Source of the DNA: CAVRXQ01 sp963849105
GTDB taxonomy: Bacteria; Actinomycetota; Acidimicrobiia; Acidimicrobiales; Bog-793
Assembly: GCA_963849105.1 (NCBI GenBank)
Contig: CAWKGD010000003.1
Coordinates: 434,001 to 498,000, forward strand
Length of the DNA stretch: 64,000 nt
Direction: 5' to 3'
Of this stretch, positions 35,221 through 44,032 are shown piece after piece. The first letter of the stretch is position 1; each line of letters starts with the position of its first letter. The notes beneath the pieces are model-generated. The model was given only the letters and a program-made list of their open reading frames with translations. It was not told where the DNA came from and did no database searches. The position numbers and the translations under genes are program-made.

Positions 35221-36531
35221 TCAGACCTTCGCCCCCAAACCGAGGAAGCGCCTCACGTCGTCGAGCCTCAGTTGTCGGCTCGGTTGCAGGATCGCCCGGC
35301 GGAAGACCGAGCCGGCGAAGCGTGCCATGAGGACGGTGCCGCCGATCGAGATCAGGGCGGCGATCGTCACCTGCCACCATGCGACTGCGCTGTCTGCGAC
35401 GAGCACCGTCATGCCGAAGGGCGCCGTCGGCGGGAGATAGGCGAGGACCTCGACGAACAGCGACGGCGAAGATGCCCCGATCGACGTCAACGCCACGATG
35501 TATCCGAACAGGATCGGTAGTTGCAACGGGAGCGCGACGGCTTGCAACTGGTCCTGACGCTCGAGCATCGAGCCCGCTGCGGCGTACACCCAGCAATAGA
35601 ACAAATACCCGAGGAGCAACCAGACGAGCCCGACGACGACCCCCGCGGGAGCGGTGCCCTTCAAGAGCGCGGACCCGGTTGCCGCGGCGAGGATCAGTGC
35701 GAAGCCGACGATGACCGCCGCCTGCGCCAGCGCGACGAGGCCGATGCCGCTGACCTTGCCGATGAGGAGACGCCGCGGACTCACCGCTGACAACAGCACT
35801 TCGACGATACGGTTCGACTTCTCCTCCAAGATCCCCATCAGGATCCACGTCCCATACTGGGTGAGCAGGATGTACATCAAGATGAGCACGTAGATCGCGG
35901 TCACCGTCGAAGTCGTCTTCTTCTTCAGACTCGCTGCCGACTTGAGCCCGGTGATCGGAAGTGAAATTGGTCGGGCGAATTTGACGGCGGTCTTGGCGGG
36001 CAGCCCGGCGCGCACAAGCGCCGCTTCAAGGCCGAGGCTGCTCGCGATCGTCTCAGCAACAGTGGCGATCGGTCCGGTGTCGCTCGCCGTGAGCGCGTTT
36101 TCCACGTACAGGCGCGAATCGTGGTCGACGATGAGATCGATGCTGCCGGCGCGGAGCTTTCCGACAGCGACCGCGAGGCTCGGTTCTGTTGCGATCGAGA
36201 GCTTCGCGCCTGCCGCCGCAGCAGCCTCACGTGCGGTCGTGCCCAGAGCTGCGCTCGTCGAACCGACGACAGCGACGTACACCGTCGTCTTATGTCCTTT
36301 GTGCAGCACCGGGATGACGATCCCCGCGGCCACGACCAACAAGACGATCACCGTCGCGATCCGAAACGCGCGCGTCTTCACCCGTTCGCGGATCTCTCGG
36401 CGGGCGACGAGCGCAACGTCGCTCAGCGAGCGCTCTGAAGGCGGTCGTGGCCCACTCGACTTCCGCCGTCGCATGATGATCCGCAAAACGACGAGTACGG
36501 CGAGGATCGGGATGAAGACCGCGGCGTTCAT
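35221..36531 (-). CDS. ABC-2 type permease (NatB-like)
   Basis: Membrane partner of the ATPase encoded just upstream. 436 aa from ATG 36531, whose ATGA overlaps the ATPase stop. TM near residue 5, then RERVKTRAFRIATVIVLLVVAAG; a soluble segment of about 180 residues; then five or six TMs (TAIYVLILMYILLTQYGTWIL, ...). ILEEKSNRIVEVLLSAVSPRRLLIGKVSG is the NatB/ABC-2 cytoplasmic signature. In this family export of Na+ or drugs is reported; substrate here is unknown. Confidence 0.88.
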   Translation of the reverse strand: MNAAVFIPILAVLVVLRIIMRRRKSSGPRPPSERSLSDVALVARREIRERVKTRAFRIATVIVLLVVAAGIVIPVLHKGHKTTVYVAVVGSTSAALGTTAREAAAAAGAKLSIATEPSLAVAVGKLRAGSIDLIVDHDSRLYVENALTASDTGPIATVAETIASSLGLEAALVRAGLPAKTAVKFARPISLPITGLKSAASLKKKTTSTVTAIYVLILMYILLTQYGTWILMGILEEKSNRIVEVLLSAVSPRRLLIGKVSGIGLVALAQAAVIVGFALILAAATGSALLKGTAPAGVVVGLVWLLLGYLFYCWVYAAAGSMLERQDQLQAVALPLQLPILFGYIVALTSIGASSPSLFVEVLAYLPPTAPFGMTVLVADSAVAWWQVTIAALISIGGTVLMARFAGSVFRRAILQPSRQLRLDDVRRFLGLGAKV

Positions 36532-37418
36532 ACGACCGCCTCGCGGAAGACCTCGGTGAGCCGTCGCTCCTCGAAGTCGAACCGCACGACGCGACCGGCG
36601 GCCATCGCGGAAGCGAGTACTGCCTGGCTGTCTGCCGAGTCGTCGAGGACGAGGCGTGCCTCGCCAGCGTCGATGCGGGAAACCGTGACCCCCGCAAGCG
36701 CGCGGGCCCAATTTGCGTTCGGGTCGCCGTCGACCTTTACGACGAGACGACGGGCACCTTGTCGGCGGAGCTCGTCGAGCGGCCCGACGGCGACGGCGCG
36801 TCCGTGGTCGATGATCGCGACCGAATCACAAATGTCCTCGACCAAGTCGAGTTGGTGGCTCGAAAAAAGGACCCCGCGGCCTTGCGACGCTTGCTCGGCG
36901 AGGATCCCCGACACCTCATCGATTCCGACGGGGTCGAGTCCGGAGAGCGGCTCGTCGAGGACGAGAAACTCGGGTTCGTGGACGAGTGCCGCCGCGAGCT
37001 GGACGCGCTGCTGGTTGCCGAGCGAGAGCGCGCTGAGCTTGTCGTCGGCGCGCGAGCCGACCCCCAGCGCCTCGAGCCAACGCGTCGTCGCGGCGCGCAC
37101 GTCGCGCGGGGAGACTCCGTGCAGCTCACAGAAGTACTCGAGCTGCTCGTGCACGAGCATCGCCGGGTACAGGCCACGCTCTTCGGGCATATAACCGAAG
37201 CGCCGTCGCTCGTTGTCGTCGATCGGTGCACCGTTGTACGTCACGGAGCCCGCGTCGAGCTCGATGAGGCCGAACACGGCGCGCATCGCCGTGGTCTTTC
37301 CGGCGCCGTTCGGACCGAGGAAGCCGAACACCTGACCGTTCGGTACTGAGAACGAGAGGTTGTCGAGGGCGACGACGTTGCCGTAGCGCCGGGAGAGCCC
37401 GGAGAATTCGAGCGTCAC
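36528..37418 (-). CDS. ABC transporter ATP-binding protein (NatA-like)
   Basis: 296 aa, start GTG 37418. Walker A GPNGAGKTT, Q-loop region VFGLIELDAG, signature LSLGNQQRVQLAAAL (LSxGxQQR form, LSLGN rather than LSGGQ), Walker B FLVLDEPLSGLDP, H-switch LFSSHQLDLVEDI. The C-terminal 80 residues (DUF4162-like) end in LTEVFREAVV, usual for NatA. Translationally coupled to the downstream permease. Together they form a two-gene exporter. Confidence 0.93.
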   Translation of the reverse strand: MTLEFSGLSRRYGNVVALDNLSFSVPNGQVFGFLGPNGAGKTTAMRAVFGLIELDAGSVTYNGAPIDDNERRRFGYMPEERGLYPAMLVHEQLEYFCELHGVSPRDVRAATTRWLEALGVGSRADDKLSALSLGNQQRVQLAAALVHEPEFLVLDEPLSGLDPVGIDEVSGILAEQASQGRGVLFSSHQLDLVEDICDSVAIIDHGRAVAVGPLDELRRQGARRLVVKVDGDPNANWARALAGVTVSRIDAGEARLVLDDSADSQAVLASAMAAGRVVRFDFEERRLTEVFREAVV

Positions 37419-37525
37419 GCGGAAGATGTGTCCCGAACGCCGCTCGTCATCGCGTCAAATTCGTGGCTGCGAGCACGCGCCGAAGGTAGCCGGTGAGACC
37501 ATGGAGGTATCGGAACGCGCGCCTG

Positions 37526-37555
37526 GCGACCGAGCGACCGAGCGACCGAGCGACC
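37526..37555 (+). repeat. 8-bp tandem repeat GCGACCGA x3.75
   Basis: Four near-complete copies of an octamer run head to tail, 78 bp upstream of the ATG I assign to the ECF sigma gene. The sigma reading frame is open through the repeat back to an ATG at 37501; since the unit is not a multiple of 3, gain or loss of a copy would shift that longer frame. Confidence 0.75.
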
Positions 37556-37632
37556 CTGGTCACGGGCCGGATCGAACCGCCCGCATCGCTTGGGAGTTGA
37601 CATGGCGTGAGAGAAAAGATCGTGCTCCCGCG

Positions 37633-38184
37633 ATGAAGAGGCGGGCGCCGGAAGGCGACGGCGAGCTCGACCGATGGATGGCGCAGTGGTACGCGCCCGC
37701 CTATCGCTCGGCCTTTCTGATTCTCGGAAGCGCCTCGGATGCCGAGGAAGCGGTGCAGGAGGCGTTCCTGCGGATGTGGCGGTTCCGCGCCGCGATGCCG
37801 TCCGGCGAAGCGGCGCGTCCGTGGCTTTTTCGCGTCGTCATGAATTCCTGCTACTCGCTCGCGCGTACAGAACAACGCGCGAAGCGCCGGCGCGACGAGG
37901 GAGCGGAGGGGTCCGATGTCGCCGATCTCGCGCGACAGCCCGAGGATGTCGTCGTCGCGGACGAGACGGCGCGTGCGGTGCGCGAGGCGCTGCAGCGCCT
38001 TCCTGAGTCGTTGCGCATTCCCGTCGTGCTCCGCTACTACGCCGGTCTGCCGGACAAAGAGATCGCCCTCGCCATCCACCGCCGCGCCGGTACCGTGAAG
38101 TCGCGTCTGCACGAAGCGCGCCGGATGCTCAGCGCCGATCCTTCGCTCCATCACCTGGCGACACCGATCGAGGACACGAAATGA
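37633..38184 (+). CDS. ECF-type RNA polymerase sigma factor
   Basis: 183 aa from ATG 37633. Sigma-2 region: YAPAYRSAFLILGSASDAEEAVQEAFLRMWRFRAA (split helices that bind core RNAP and melt the -10), then WLFRVVMNSCYSLAR. Sigma-4 region: ALQRLPESLRIPVVLRYY, GLPDKEIALAIHRRAGTVKSRLHEARRML, a helix-turn-helix for the -35. A TTGACA at 37597-37602 lies upstream but without a good -10. The stop overlaps the next ATG (ATGA), so it is co-translated with the DUF4349 membrane protein, which is likely its regulator. Confidence 0.92.
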   Translation: MKRRAPEGDGELDRWMAQWYAPAYRSAFLILGSASDAEEAVQEAFLRMWRFRAAMPSGEAARPWLFRVVMNSCYSLARTEQRAKRRRDEGAEGSDVADLARQPEDVVVADETARAVREALQRLPESLRIPVVLRYYAGLPDKEIALAIHRRAGTVKSRLHEARRMLSADPSLHHLATPIEDTK

Positions 38185-39239
38185 TCACCGAAGACGAACT
38201 CAGCGAACTGTTGCAGCGTGCCGCGGACGATGTCACGGTCCCAAAGGGCGGATCGTCGACGATTCGCACCGCAGCGCAAAGCGGTGCACCGTTCGCGACG
38301 AGGCGCCGGATCTCGCCGTTGCGCCCCCGCGAACTGGCCTTCGCTGGAGGGGGCGTCGCCGCGGTGGCGGCGCTCATCGGCGTGCTGCTCACCATGGGCG
38401 GCGGCGTGACGCCTTCCCCGCTCGCGAGCGCCACAAGTGGGACATCGCACGTGACGACTTCATACTTGGGCGCGCGCTCGACTCCAGTGGTGCTGAAGGC
38501 GCCCGCGCTCGTTTCCCCAGCTAAGCGGGCCACGACGTCGAGGTCGGCGAAGTCCGCGGCACGTGACATCGTCGCCACTGGCTCGTTGCACCTCTCGGTG
38601 CGCGCACGCGGTCTTTCGTCAGTAGTCGACCATCTCGAGTCGCTCGCCGCGGGGTTCGGTGGTTACGTGGGCAAGTCCGATGTTGTCGAGTCCGGCCGCA
38701 ACGTCGGAGGCACGCTTCTGCTCGACGTCCCAGCCAGCTCGTTCCAGTCGCTCATCGATCGCGCCCGCCGCACCGCAACGGTGCGCTCGCTCACGACGTC
38801 CGACCAGGACGTGACGGGCCAGGTCATCGACCTCGGTGCCCAGCTCACCGCGCTGCAGGACGAACGCAGCCAGCTCGAAGTGCTGTTGTCGAAATCGGCG
38901 AAGGTCTCGGACCTGCTGCAAGTCGAGGACCAGATCGAGTCTGTTCAATCCCAGATCCAACAGATCCAAGGAGAACAGCGTGTCCTTTCCCAGCAAGTGG
39001 CATTCTCCGCCCTGACGGTTCACCTCGGCGTGCCGGTCGTTGCACACCACAAGGTATCGAGCACCGGTTTCGCCCACGCATGGCACGTCACGATCTCGAG
39101 TTTCGTGAACGCCGTGAAGGACCTCGTTTCGGTTCTCGGTGATATCGCCTTCGCGATCCTTGCGGCTCTGGTTGCGCTCGGTATCGCTTACGCGGGGTGG
39201 CGCAAGGGATGGCCACGCCTCCGCCGTCGATTCGTCTAA
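38181..39239 (+). CDS. DUF4349 membrane protein, probable partner of the ECF sigma factor
   Basis: 352 aa. Residues 1-50 are cytoplasmic and begin MITEDELSELLQRAADDVTVP, resembling the short anti-sigma N-terminus of actinobacterial sigma operons. A TM follows (about 53-75, ELAFAGGGVAAVAALIGVLL). The outer part is the DUF4349 domain: GSLHLSVRARGLSSVVDHLE, GGTLLLDVPASSFQSLID, then a coiled coil (LGAQLTALQDERSQLEVLL...). A second TM (AFAILAALVALGIAYAGW) and basic tail end it. Overlap with the sigma gene suggests, but does not prove, an anti-sigma role. The DUF4349 family has no established function. Confidence 0.82.
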   Translation: MITEDELSELLQRAADDVTVPKGGSSTIRTAAQSGAPFATRRRISPLRPRELAFAGGGVAAVAALIGVLLTMGGGVTPSPLASATSGTSHVTTSYLGARSTPVVLKAPALVSPAKRATTSRSAKSAARDIVATGSLHLSVRARGLSSVVDHLESLAAGFGGYVGKSDVVESGRNVGGTLLLDVPASSFQSLIDRARRTATVRSLTTSDQDVTGQVIDLGAQLTALQDERSQLEVLLSKSAKVSDLLQVEDQIESVQSQIQQIQGEQRVLSQQVAFSALTVHLGVPVVAHHKVSSTGFAHAWHVTISSFVNAVKDLVSVLGDIAFAILAALVALGIAYAGWRKGWPRLRRRFV

Positions 39240-39267
39240 GCCTCAGGACCGCGCTCGGCGCACGCGA

Positions 39268-41205
39268 CTATGAACCCAACGTCGTCTCGTCGGTGTCGTA
39301 GAGCGATGCGGAGTGAGAATTCATCTGCCCGTCGTCGAATTCAGCCAGCTCGGCGATCGACACACGGCAGCGCGCAATGACGATGTCGTCGCGTTGGCGT
39401 AACGCGCTCGAGAGCACGAAGTCGATGTGGTTGTGGAGCAATGCGTAGCGGGACTTGGAGGGCCTGACGTCGGGGATGAGCACGACGATCTGTTCGTCTC
39501 GAGTCTGGGAGAGATTGTCGATCAGCTCGAGAATCGGCTGAACGACCGAAGCGAAGTCCGTCTCCAATACGAGCAGCGGCATTCCGGGATTCCACCTGTC
39601 CCACGCCTCGCGCATCGAAGCGGCGGTGTCGTTCTCGTCGCCTCGGGCGACGACCGTGACGGCGATGACCTCGTCGCCGATGCTCAGCGCATCGCTCATG
39701 GCGTGCTCGGCGAGCTTGCTCACATACGCGATCGGCACGATGACGAGCGCGCGCCGTCCGCGCGGCATCTGCGGGGTGCCCCCGAGGGCGAGGCTCAGTC
39801 CAACCGCGTCGTAGTATTTCTTGATCCGCATGAACACGAATATGAACACCGGCACGGCGATCACCACGACGAATGCCCCTGAGGTGAACTTCGTCACGAG
39901 GAAGATCACCGTCGCCGCACCGGTCATCAACGCGCCGAGGGCGTTCAGCGCCAATCGCTGTCGCCACGCTCCTTGCCGGGTGCGCAGCCAGTGCACGACG
40001 AGTCCGGACTGGGCGAGGGTGAAGCCGGTGAACACCCCGATCGCGAACAGCGGGATCAGACGGTCGGTGTTCCCGTCCACCGCGACAAGGAGCACGCCCG
40101 ACATGAGGGCGAGCGACCAGATCCCGTAGGCGAAAGTCTGGCGGTCGCCGCGCAGCTGGAACAGATGGGGAAGGTAGTTGTCGCGGGCGAGGAGGCTCGA
40201 AAGCACTGGCAGCCCACCGAATGAGGTGTTGGCGGCTAGCGCGAGCACGACCGTGACACTGAGCGAGACCGCGAAGTACGCCCAGTGACGCCCGAGCGCC
40301 GTCTGTGTGATCTGGCTCAGCACGGTCTGGCCAGATCGCGGTCCGATGTGCCAGATCTTCGCCAGCCACGCCAGGCCGAGCAGCATCGCGCCGAGGATCG
40401 TTCCAAGCAGAAGCTCCGTGCGCTTCGCTCGCTCGACGCGGGGTTCTTTGAACAACGGCACGCCATTGGCGATCGCCTCGACACCGGTGAGTGCCGAGCA
40501 GCCGGCGGAGAACGCCTTCAACACGAGGAGCACGCTCACGACTTCGACGGCGTGCGTCGACAAGAGCGAATGCCCAGGAAGTGGGCCGTGGCGGTCGAGG
40601 GGGTGGATGAGGCCGATGATGATGACGGCGAAGATCCCGATGATGAACAACATCGTCGGGAGCAGAAACGCGCGGGCCGCGTCGCCGAGTCCGCGCAGGT
40701 TCATCACGGTGATCAACGCCAGGATGCCGAGACAGATCGGCACCGTTGCCGACTGAAACGAGGGATACGCGGAGCTCAACGCGCCGACGCCCGCCGCGAT
40801 CGAAACCGCGACGGTGAGGGTGTAGTCGACGATCAGCGCCGCGCCGGCGAGCAGGCTCGGCCACTTGCCGAGGTTCGCCCGCGAAACCGCGTAGGCGCCG
40901 CCCCCGCTCGGGTAGGCATCGATCACCTGGCGATACGAGGCGACCAAGATCGTGAGCAGGACGACGATCACGATCGTGATCGGCCAGACGAGGTGGAGCG
41001 CGCCCACGCCGGCGAGCGCGATGACGACGACGATCGCCTCCGGTCCGTACGCGACCGAGGTCAGCGCGTCGAGCGAGAGAGCGGAGAGGCCTTCGACGGG
41101 GGAGATCCGTTCCTTGATGGTCTCTGAAATGCGGAGCGGCCGGCCGACGAGAACTCGCCAGATCGATGCGAACGCGGCGGCAGGTGCGCTTCGCTCTTCG
41201 GCCAT
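39268..41205 (-). CDS. kimA: KimA-like potassium transporter (APC superfamily)
   Basis: 645 aa from ATG 41205. About twelve TMs (residues 35-455) with APC features close to B. subtilis KimA: LSALSLDALTSVAYGPEAI, SYRQVIDAYPSGGGAYAVSRANLG, LIVDYTLTVAVSIAAGVGAL, LKAFSAGCSALTGVEAIANG, NTSFGGLPVLSSLLARDNYLP. The C-terminal 180 residues are a soluble regulatory domain (RALVIVPIAYVSKLAEHAMSDAL..., HNHIDFVLSSAL), which in KimA binds c-di-AMP. Most likely a proton-coupled K+ importer; direct evidence for c-di-AMP here is lacking. Divergent from the next gene across 107 bp. Confidence 0.88.
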   Translation of the reverse strand: MAEERSAPAAAFASIWRVLVGRPLRISETIKERISPVEGLSALSLDALTSVAYGPEAIVVVIALAGVGALHLVWPITIVIVVLLTILVASYRQVIDAYPSGGGAYAVSRANLGKWPSLLAGAALIVDYTLTVAVSIAAGVGALSSAYPSFQSATVPICLGILALITVMNLRGLGDAARAFLLPTMLFIIGIFAVIIIGLIHPLDRHGPLPGHSLLSTHAVEVVSVLLVLKAFSAGCSALTGVEAIANGVPLFKEPRVERAKRTELLLGTILGAMLLGLAWLAKIWHIGPRSGQTVLSQITQTALGRHWAYFAVSLSVTVVLALAANTSFGGLPVLSSLLARDNYLPHLFQLRGDRQTFAYGIWSLALMSGVLLVAVDGNTDRLIPLFAIGVFTGFTLAQSGLVVHWLRTRQGAWRQRLALNALGALMTGAATVIFLVTKFTSGAFVVVIAVPVFIFVFMRIKKYYDAVGLSLALGGTPQMPRGRRALVIVPIAYVSKLAEHAMSDALSIGDEVIAVTVVARGDENDTAASMREAWDRWNPGMPLLVLETDFASVVQPILELIDNLSQTRDEQIVVLIPDVRPSKSRYALLHNHIDFVLSSALRQRDDIVIARCRVSIAELAEFDDGQMNSHSASLYDTDETTLGS

Positions 41206-41312
41206 GGCGCTGATCGTACGGGTGGGGGGAGATCGCGACGAGACGCATTTCTCCGTGGTCAACTACCCGAGCGGATCCGCCGCGGATCGGCGTCGATGAC
41301 GAGGAGGACCGA

Positions 41313-41780
41313 ATGACCGAAGCGAGTGCCGCACCGCTGTACCCGCCGCACGAGCGAACGAAGCAGATTCTCTCAGGCAAGGCCAGGCCGGTTCGTGTTC
41401 GCGATCAGTTGCCCCGTGGCAACCCCGTCGCGCGCTTCAACGCCTGGCTGGCGGTGAAGATCACCGACGGCGTCGGCTCGATGTGGTGCGCCTACGCGTT
41501 CGCCGCGCTTGCAATCGTCAGCCTGCCCGAGGCGATCAAGTCGCACTCGGCGGTGGTCCTTGTCTCATGGATCTCCCAGACGTTCCTTCAATTGGTGCTG
41601 TTGTCGATCATCATGGTCGGCCAGAACATCTTGTCCGAGGCGTCGGACAAGCGCTCCGAATTCACCTACAAGGACGCGGAGGCGGTCCTCCACGAGGCGC
41701 GCGAGATCCAGCACCACCTTCTCAACCAGGACGCCGCGCTTTCGAAGATCATCAAGCAGGTCGAAGCCATGAAATCGTGA
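41313..41780 (+). CDS. Small DUF1003-like membrane protein
   Basis: 155 aa. Two TMs (GVGSMWCAYAFAALAIVSL and WISQTFLQLVLLSIIMVGQN) followed by a cytoplasmic helix ASDKRSEFTYKDAEAVLHEAREIQHHLLNQDAAL. The pattern TM-TM-QN-x-A/S-x-x-x-x-DKR resembles DUF1003 proteins, but the match is partial. Function unknown. It is divergent from kimA and 38 bp upstream of the FUSC-like gene. Confidence 0.7.
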   Translation: MTEASAAPLYPPHERTKQILSGKARPVRVRDQLPRGNPVARFNAWLAVKITDGVGSMWCAYAFAALAIVSLPEAIKSHSAVVLVSWISQTFLQLVLLSIIMVGQNILSEASDKRSEFTYKDAEAVLHEAREIQHHLLNQDAALSKIIKQVEAMKS

Positions 41781-41818
41781 CCGCGGCGGAGCTTTAGCTC
41801 TTCGCGGTAGAACGATGC

Positions 41819-44026
41819 ATGGCCGAAGTGGCGGCGGTGCGTCCGCCCTTCTTCTCGCTCGATCGCGTGCGCGACGGGCTCGCGAACCTCCGTCCGGCGT
41901 GGTCGTCCGCGGCCGCTTTTCGTGCCGTGCGGGCCCTGCTTGTCATCCCTTCGCTATTCGCGATCGGCACCCAGGTGCTCGACAACTCGCAGCTCGCGTT
42001 GTTCGCAACCTTTGGTGGCTTTGCCGCCGTCATCATGTCGAACTTCGGGGGAACACGTCGCGACAAGCTCATCGCGCACCTTGCGCTGGCGGTCGCCGGG
42101 ACCGCGCTGATCCCGATTGGGACGGCGATCAACTCCTCGGCGGCGCTCGCGTCTCCGATCGCTCTGTTGGTCGTTTTCGTCGTCATCCTGGTGGGCGTCC
42201 TCGGTTCGAATGCGACGTCGGGAACGACCGCCGTCTTGTTGGCGTTCATCCTCCCCGCGGCGTCGCCCGGCGCGATCTCTCTCGTGCCGTCGCGCCTCGC
42301 GGGAAGGTGGCTGGCGATGGCGGCGGGGACGATCGTCGAACTCGTCTTGTCACCCCGACCGACAGGGGACCGCTTGCGGGCGAACGCGGCGGGCGCGCTG
42401 GAGGCGGTCGCCGCGACGATCGACGCCCTCGGGTCGCGCCAGGTGTTCGAGGCCGACATGCGGCACTCACGACAAACCCGCGACGACCTCGTCGAGGCGT
42501 TCCGCCGCGCGCCTTCACGGCCGATCGGGATCGGCGCCGCGGACCAGGCGATCGCCGACCTCGCGGAGACGGTGCAGTGGGCGGTCTCGTTGGTCGACGA
42601 GGTGGCGCTCGAGGAGGGCGACCTTACAGAGCTCGACGCGACGGATTGTCGTCTTTTGGCGACGTCGTCGACGGTGCTCAGCGGGGCGAGCCGGCTCTTG
42701 AGTGGCGTGGGCGCCGAGCTACCGATCGCAGAGCTCGAAAAATTGATGACTGATCGCGACGAGAGCATGTGCACGTACTGCGAAAGCAAGGAGGTGACGG
42801 AAAGGTCGATCCACCTCTCGTTCCACGCCCGCATGATCGCGAGCGCCGCGAGGACAGCAGGGCTCGACGCGCTGACCGTCGCGCGGCGCGGTCCGCGGCG
42901 GCTGATTGCCGAGGGGGAGGCGCGAGGCGCATACATCTCGAGCGAGCCGACGCCCAGCGGGCGTTCGGCGGCGTACCTTTCGTCCCTCTTGGCGGTGCTG
43001 AGGATCCATTCGGGTCTCGCGTCGGTGACGTTCCTTAATGCGGTACGCGGCGCGATCGCCATCGCGGCCGCCGTCGCGATCGCCGATCTCACGAACGTCC
43101 AGCACGGATTCTGGGTCGTTCTCGGCGCCTTGACGGTTCTGCGCACGAACGCCGCGTCGACCGGGGTGAACGCCTGGCGGGCGCTGCTCGGGACGGCGAT
43201 CGGTTTCGCGATTGGCGCGGCGCTCTTGGTGGGTGTCGGGGGGAGCACCGACGTGCTTTGGGCGATTTTCCCGATCGGCGTCGCGGTCGCCGCCTATGCG
43301 CCGGGGACGGCGCCGTTCGCGGTCGCGCAAGCAGGATTCACCGTCGTATTGGTTGTCGTCTACAACCTGATCGCTCCCGTCGGATGGAAGATCGGCGTCG
43401 TACGCATCGAGGACGTCGCGATCGGGGTCGCCGTGAGCATCGTCGCCGGTGTGCTGTTCTGGCCGCGGGGCGCGTCGGGGGTCGTGCGCGACGACCTCGC
43501 CGATGCCTTCCACTACGACGGGCTGTTCCTCGTGCAATCGACGGCGTGGGCGCTCGGTCGCCGGACCGCCCCACCTGACGCCGGCGAGAAGGCGGCCCGC
43601 TCGGACGTCAGACTCGGCGACGCGGCGCGGGCGCTGATGGTCGAACAGGGCGTGCGACACGTTCCGAAGGAACAGGCGTGGCGCCTCGTCTCGGCCGTGG
43701 GCCGGGTGCGTTCGGCCGCCCGCTCGCTCGCGGTCGAGCTCCGCCACGACGAGGTCGACGACGAGGTGTCATCGCCACTCCTCGCACAGGCCGTCCATCT
43801 CGCAGGCGTGTGCGACGACTATTCGTCGCGCATCGCCAATCGACCGGCCACCGTCGCGCAGGAACTCGCCGGGCTCGCTTTCATCGCGCCGAACATGCAG
43901 CGACCCGAAACGGGATACGGCCGCTGGGTGCGCGAGCACCTCGACAACGTCGGCCACGAGCTGGACTTGCTCGTCGAGCCGGTCGACCGGGTCGCCGCGA
44001 CGAGGAACGTGCCGTGGTGGCGCTGA
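41819..44026 (+). CDS. FUSC-family inner-membrane protein
   Basis: 735 aa. Two similar membrane halves of about six TMs each: residues 35-175 (ALLVIPSLFAIGTQVLDNSQLALFATFGGF..., VGVLGSNATSGTTAVLLAFILP) and 400-545 (NAVRGAIAIAAAVAIADL, HGFWVVLGALTVLRTN, AVAQAGFTVVLVVVYNL). Between and after them are soluble helical regions. NAVRGAIA and HGFWVVLGALTVLR are FUSC/aromatic-acid-exporter hallmarks. Likely efflux of small organic acids; substrate unknown. Confidence 0.88.
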   Translation: MAEVAAVRPPFFSLDRVRDGLANLRPAWSSAAAFRAVRALLVIPSLFAIGTQVLDNSQLALFATFGGFAAVIMSNFGGTRRDKLIAHLALAVAGTALIPIGTAINSSAALASPIALLVVFVVILVGVLGSNATSGTTAVLLAFILPAASPGAISLVPSRLAGRWLAMAAGTIVELVLSPRPTGDRLRANAAGALEAVAATIDALGSRQVFEADMRHSRQTRDDLVEAFRRAPSRPIGIGAADQAIADLAETVQWAVSLVDEVALEEGDLTELDATDCRLLATSSTVLSGASRLLSGVGAELPIAELEKLMTDRDESMCTYCESKEVTERSIHLSFHARMIASAARTAGLDALTVARRGPRRLIAEGEARGAYISSEPTPSGRSAAYLSSLLAVLRIHSGLASVTFLNAVRGAIAIAAAVAIADLTNVQHGFWVVLGALTVLRTNAASTGVNAWRALLGTAIGFAIGAALLVGVGGSTDVLWAIFPIGVAVAAYAPGTAPFAVAQAGFTVVLVVVYNLIAPVGWKIGVVRIEDVAIGVAVSIVAGVLFWPRGASGVVRDDLADAFHYDGLFLVQSTAWALGRRTAPPDAGEKAARSDVRLGDAARALMVEQGVRHVPKEQAWRLVSAVGRVRSAARSLAVELRHDEVDDEVSSPLLAQAVHLAGVCDDYSSRIANRPATVAQELAGLAFIAPNMQRPETGYGRWVREHLDNVGHELDLLVEPVDRVAATRNVPWWR

Positions 44027-44032
44027 CCGCTG

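Noticed and set aside
41206..41312. c-di-AMP riboswitch upstream of kimA
   Set aside because: Only 107 bp between divergent starts and no ydaO-type conserved elements seen.
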